Shown piece by piece: positions 61,110 to 64,000 of a stretch of DNA of 64,000 bases. A model generated the notes under the pieces. That model saw nothing but the letters and a program-made list of their open reading frames with translations, was not told where the DNA came from and did not search any database. Position 1 is the first letter of the stretch. Each line of letters starts with the position of its first letter. The translations under genes were made by a program, and so were the position numbers. The DNA is from Mucilaginibacter kameinonensis. GTDB lineage: Bacteria; Bacteroidota; Bacteroidia; Sphingobacteriales; Sphingobacteriaceae. The stretch is from the NCBI RefSeq assembly GCF_003675385.1, contig NZ_RCWZ01000002.1, forward strand, positions 992,001 through 1,056,000. Reading direction: 5' to 3'.

Positions 61110-63071
61110 ATGAGAGCTATAATTATAACTATTTTCTTATCGGCCATTACTTTAACCTGCTTTGGCCAGTACGGTAAGGATTTTCGTAACCTGGGCGATA
61201 GGGCATTTGCGGATAAGGATTATTACGAAGCCGCCTTTTATTACCGTAAGGTTGCCGAAGGTATGCACCTTCTGCAAAACAAGGAGGTGCCGTTTCAAAC
61301 CATGAATAAGGCGCCCAAAAAAGATAAACCATCTGATGCTACTTACGTGAGCTATCGTCTTGCAGAGTCGTATCGTTTGTATGAAAACTATATTGAGGCC
61401 GAAGGCTGGTACAAAAAGACAGTTGATGCCCCGGATGCGGCCACTTATCCTTTAACCAGGCTTTGGCATGGGGTATGCCTTCGCGCTATACAGCGCTTTG
61501 ATGATGCAATTACAGAGTTGCAGCAGTTTAACGCCGGGTATGATAAAACCGACGAATACAAGGCTATCGCCAACAAGGAAATTGCTAACTGCACTTTTGC
61601 TAAGGAGCAGTACAAGTATCCGCAATTACTTGAAGCCGTAAAACTCAAAGGCGACTGGAACTCTGATGGATCGGATTATGCACTGCTGCAAACCGGCGAT
61701 AATTTCATGTTTACCTCATCGCGCTTTGCTAAGGATGATAAAAAGCATATCAACCGTATTTATACGGCCAATGCCGCGAGCCAATTTAAACCGCAGGTAA
61801 TTACTTTAAAGGATAATGATGCCAAGAAGGAAACAGAATACGGCACGCCTTCATTAACGCCGGATGGTAAACGAATGTACCTTACCCGTTGGTACAAGGA
61901 AGGTACCAAAGTTTATCATAGCATTTATTTTACCCAAAAACAGGATAGCATCTGGTCGCCATTGCACAAGCTGGGCAGTAATGTTAATGCCGATGGTTAC
62001 AACGCCATACAGCCATTTATTACAGCTGATGGCAAACGGATGTTCTTCGTTTCAAATAAGCCTGGCGGTTTTGGCGGCGATGATATCTGGGTAAGTGATC
62101 TGGGCGATGACGGTGAAGCCACAAACGCGGTAAACCTGGGCAGTACCATCAATACAGATCGTGATGAACAAGCCCCATATTATAATGCCGATGAAAAAAG
62201 GTTGATATACAGCTCAAAAGGTTTTACAGGTTTAGGCGGATTTGATTTTTTTGAAAGCAAAGGCGATGCAGGGAATTGGAGCAAACCGGTAAATATGGGC
62301 TATCCTATGAACTCGGCCAAGGACGACCTGTATTTTATGCCAGATAGCAAAGATGCCAGCAAATGGTACATCAGCTCGGACAGAGAATCGGATTGCTGTT
62401 TGAACCTGTTTGAAGTGCATAACAAGAGCTTTATTTTGGCCGGCATAATTACCGATTGCGAAACCCGCAAGCCATTGGCAGGTGTTAAAGTGAGCTTTAT
62501 TGACTCGCTGGCAAAACAAACGCTAAAGGAATTAACCACTGGCACCGACGCCAAGTATGCGTTTAAGGTAACATCAAAAAGACCATATAATTTAAAGCTC
62601 GAAAAAACAGGCTACTTCACTAAAATATTGCCTATCCCGGCAAGCGGGCAAATGAGCAACGATACGTTGTACAACGCCGAGATCTGCCTGCAGGCTTTTG
62701 AAAAGGATAAGCCTATTGTGATCAATAATATTTTATACGATTTCAACAAGGCAACGCTAAGGCCCGAATCTAAAACGGTGCTCAATAGCCTGGTTACCAT
62801 CATGAAAGATAACCCTAAAATAATTGTGAGGCTCGGTGCGCATACCGACTCGATAGGTAGCGTGAAATACAACCTCAAACTATCGCAGGCGAGGGCGCAA
62901 TCATGCGTGGATTACATTATAAGTCAGGGAATAACCAGCGAACGCATTTATGCAAAAGGATATGGAAAGAGTATGCCTGTTGCGCCAAACTCATTACCTA
63001 ATGGCAAGGATAATCCTGCCGGAAGGCAACTTAACCGACGCACAGAATTTACAGTTGTAAAAACAGAGTAA
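61110..63071 (+). CDS. OmpA-family protein with TPR, PD40 and carboxypeptidase-like domains
   Basis: A 653-residue envelope protein (signal to about residue 20, CFGQ). It contains N-terminal TPR-like helices (~25-150; DRAFADKDYYEAAFYYRKVA), a PD40 propeller (~165-430; TPDGKRMYLTRW, ITADGKRMFFVSNKPGG), a carboxypeptidase-regulatory-like beta domain (~435-520; LAGIITDCETRKPLAGVKV) and a peptidoglycan-binding OmpA domain (~540-650; NILYDFNKATLRPESK, LGAHTDSIGSVKYNLKLSQARA, YGKSMPVAPN). This is the PorE-like architecture, which links T9SS surface structures to the cell wall. It lies 10 bp after the PorP/SprF gene and is in the same operon. Confidence 0.93.
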   Translation: MRAIIITIFLSAITLTCFGQYGKDFRNLGDRAFADKDYYEAAFYYRKVAEGMHLLQNKEVPFQTMNKAPKKDKPSDATYVSYRLAESYRLYENYIEAEGWYKKTVDAPDAATYPLTRLWHGVCLRAIQRFDDAITELQQFNAGYDKTDEYKAIANKEIANCTFAKEQYKYPQLLEAVKLKGDWNSDGSDYALLQTGDNFMFTSSRFAKDDKKHINRIYTANAASQFKPQVITLKDNDAKKETEYGTPSLTPDGKRMYLTRWYKEGTKVYHSIYFTQKQDSIWSPLHKLGSNVNADGYNAIQPFITADGKRMFFVSNKPGGFGGDDIWVSDLGDDGEATNAVNLGSTINTDRDEQAPYYNADEKRLIYSSKGFTGLGGFDFFESKGDAGNWSKPVNMGYPMNSAKDDLYFMPDSKDASKWYISSDRESDCCLNLFEVHNKSFILAGIITDCETRKPLAGVKVSFIDSLAKQTLKELTTGTDAKYAFKVTSKRPYNLKLEKTGYFTKILPIPASGQMSNDTLYNAEICLQAFEKDKPIVINNILYDFNKATLRPESKTVLNSLVTIMKDNPKIIVRLGAHTDSIGSVKYNLKLSQARAQSCVDYIISQGITSERIYAKGYGKSMPVAPNSLPNGKDNPAGRQLNRRTEFTVVKTE

Positions 63072-63101
63072 TCATGGATTTATTAACCTAAGCTATTTTT
63101 T

Positions 63102-63446
63102 ATGAAAGAGTCAGCAACATTTCACCGCCCGTTTTTAAGAACAAAAGGATTTTCAACCTTTCACATTCAAATTTTTGAGCTGATACTGCTTGGCAAAGCC
63201 AACAGGGAGATCAACAGGCTTATGGGATATACACCCAAGTCGCACATGGTGGTTGATCATTCGCGCCAGGTTATGAATAAATTGCTTTCGTATGAAGGCC
63301 TTTGTAAACGTGATTATAAAGATAGGGTAGTGTACCCCCGTAAATACCAGTTCTGGTGGAAAAAATTACTCGAAAAACACAGGGATACCCTGATTCAGAA
63401 AGCCATAATACCTGAGTACTATGATGATGTAGCACCAGGCATTTAA
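63102..63446 (+). CDS. small LuxR-like helix-turn-helix protein
   Basis: A 114-residue basic protein. Residues ~20-62 follow the LuxR-type HTH layout: FHIQIFELILLGKANREINRL, then a turn at MGYTPKSHMVVDHSRQVMNKL. The recognition-helix region differs from typical LuxR proteins (HSRQ in place of a TVxxH block). No receiver or ligand domain is present. The C-terminal half (KYQFWWKKLLEKHRDTLIQ) is a second helical part of unknown function. It lies 30 bp after the OmpA-family gene and ends with hairpins, so it is likely the last gene of the adhesin operon and may regulate it. That role is inference. Confidence 0.65.
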   Translation: MKESATFHRPFLRTKGFSTFHIQIFELILLGKANREINRLMGYTPKSHMVVDHSRQVMNKLLSYEGLCKRDYKDRVVYPRKYQFWWKKLLEKHRDTLIQKAIIPEYYDDVAPGI

Positions 63447-63452
63447 AGATAA

Positions 63453-63479
63453 AGGGCATATGTTAGGTTAATGTGCCCT
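63453..63479 (+). terminator. weak hairpin after the adhesin operon
   Basis: AGGGCA pairs with TGCCCT across a ~15-base loop, 7 bp after the HTH gene stop. No T tract follows. The stronger hairpin at 63497 is the likelier stop. Confidence 0.45.
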
Positions 63480-63496
63480 GGGTTGTAATGGTTAGT

Positions 63497-63536
63497 ACGA
63501 GCCCCGCGGATAAATGTCTGTGGGGTTCGTTGTTTT
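63497..63536 (+). terminator. intrinsic terminator of the adhesin operon
   Basis: ACGAGCCCCGC.. pairs with ..GTGGGGTTCGT (one G-T pair) around an ATAAAT-containing loop, followed by TGTTTTG. It lies 51 bp after the last gene of the operon. Confidence 0.7.
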
Positions 63537-63561
63537 GTCAGTATTTATCGAAATTTTATTC

Positions 63562-63687
63562 ATTGCCGTTGACTTTAGTCAACGGTAAAAAAAGAAACGA
63601 ATAATCGGGCTTCAGCCCCATCTCCCGGTGTTTTGGCTAAAGCCACTTATATTGTCGGCCAATCCGTTGACTAAAGTCAACGGCAAT
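63562..63687. repeat. nested four-hairpin repeat element (126 bp, perfect outer arms)
   Basis: The outer arms 63562-63585 and 63664-63687 are exact reverse complements over 24 bp. Each contains a palindrome CCGTTGAC-(TTTA/TAAA)-GTCAACGG. Inside is a second mirrored pair: GGGCT-TC-AGCCC (63607-63618) and TGGCT-AA-AGCCA (63634-63645). The plan H1-H2-H2'-H1' equals that of 21091-21213, with unrelated sequence. There is no coding capacity. Confidence 0.8.
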
Positions 63688-63962
63688 GATTTAAATTGGT
63701 GTACAATTGCATTTGTGTATTCGCTTTGTCCACAGCCGTAACAATTCAATTACAAACCAATCCCCGGTAAAAATAAAGTGTAATTAATACACACTGAATG
63801 TTTTAAATAGTTATTATTGTGTAAGCCAATTATTTGAACAGCCCTTTTAGCACCAAGCATTTTATATGTTTTTGCCTCGTACATAAATCCTTTTAGCAAG
63901 GCGAGGGGATAATGCCGCTTTTATGACTGTTCATAAAACGTAAACCAATAATAACCTCAAAC
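63688..63962. other. intergenic region, nothing recognised
   Basis: This AT-rich stretch lies between the repeat and the last start codon. No gene, clear promoter box or strong hairpin was found. Confidence 0.4.
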
Positions 63963-64000
63963 ATGTCATTAAAAACAAAACTCACCTACGTTTTTTTGAC
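63963..64000 (+). CDS. start of a gene cut by the window end (partial)
   Basis: An ATG at 63963 opens MSLKTKLTYVFL and continues to the window edge. The basic-then-hydrophobic start looks like a signal peptide or first membrane helix. There are too few codons to name the product. Confidence 0.4.
   Translation, partial: MSLKTKLTYVFL

Noticed and set aside
1..64000. tRNA, rRNA, insertion sequences, replication origin
   Set aside because: Looked for cloverleaf patterns, rRNA-like conserved blocks, transposase motifs and dnaA-box clusters by eye; none seen, though a tRNA could be missed without a scan.

Overview
The window looks like chromosomal DNA of a soil or plant-associated Bacteroidota, most likely family Sphingobacteriaceae (Mucilaginibacter or Pedobacter type). 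This rests on a SusC/SusD pair, DUF4998/DUF5000 surface lipoproteins, a type IX secretion (T9SS) type B C-terminal domain followed by PorP/SprF and OmpA-like genes, a propeller-type sensor kinase, TAnnTTTG-type -7 promoter boxes and few Shine-Dalgarno sites. The genus is inference. No rRNA, tRNA, CRISPR array, transposase or phage gene was seen.

Layout. 0-20 kb is mixed housekeeping and accessory genes: a GH43 arabinanase-like lipoprotein, a TlpA-like thioredoxin, a CBS protein, a PD40 protein, a DUF885 metallopeptidase-like protein, a CAT-like acetyltransferase, a PEP mutase/isocitrate lyase family enzyme, fabF, an EamA transporter with an apparent frameshift at its start, a patatin, a VOC protein, two orphan sensor kinases, an NTF2-like protein, and a propeller kinase paired with a NarL-type response regulator. 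20-23 kb holds a cyanovirin-N-like protein, a VOC/AraC pair, a small Cys-rich peptide and several hairpin-rich repeats.

23.3-44.2 kb is a polysaccharide utilisation locus for a fucosylated glycan. On the minus strand it has a clan GH-D alpha-galactosidase-like enzyme, GH95 and GH29 fucosidases, two DUF4998/DUF5000 surface lipoproteins, SusD, SusC and a two-domain esterase. A second minus-strand operon carries L-fuconate dehydratase, an SDR dehydrogenase and a FucP-type symporter, with a divergent AraC regulator. The likely flow is capture by SusCD, de-esterification and removal of fucose and galactose in the periplasm, fucose import by FucP, and oxidation by the non-phosphorylating fuconate route.

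44.2-63.5 kb is a surface-adhesin locus. A STAND-type NTPase lies divergently from a 4308-residue T9SS cargo built from nine copies of a Cys-containing module (which I cannot name) and 31 Ig-like (CHU_C-associated type) repeats. PorP/SprF, an OmpA-family TPR/PD40 protein and a small HTH protein follow it. The giant gene contains two generations of tandem duplication (1245 bp and 2742 bp units).

Intergenic regions hold at least nine hairpin-type repeats. Two of them (21.1 kb and 63.6 kb) share one nested four-hairpin plan although their sequences are unrelated.
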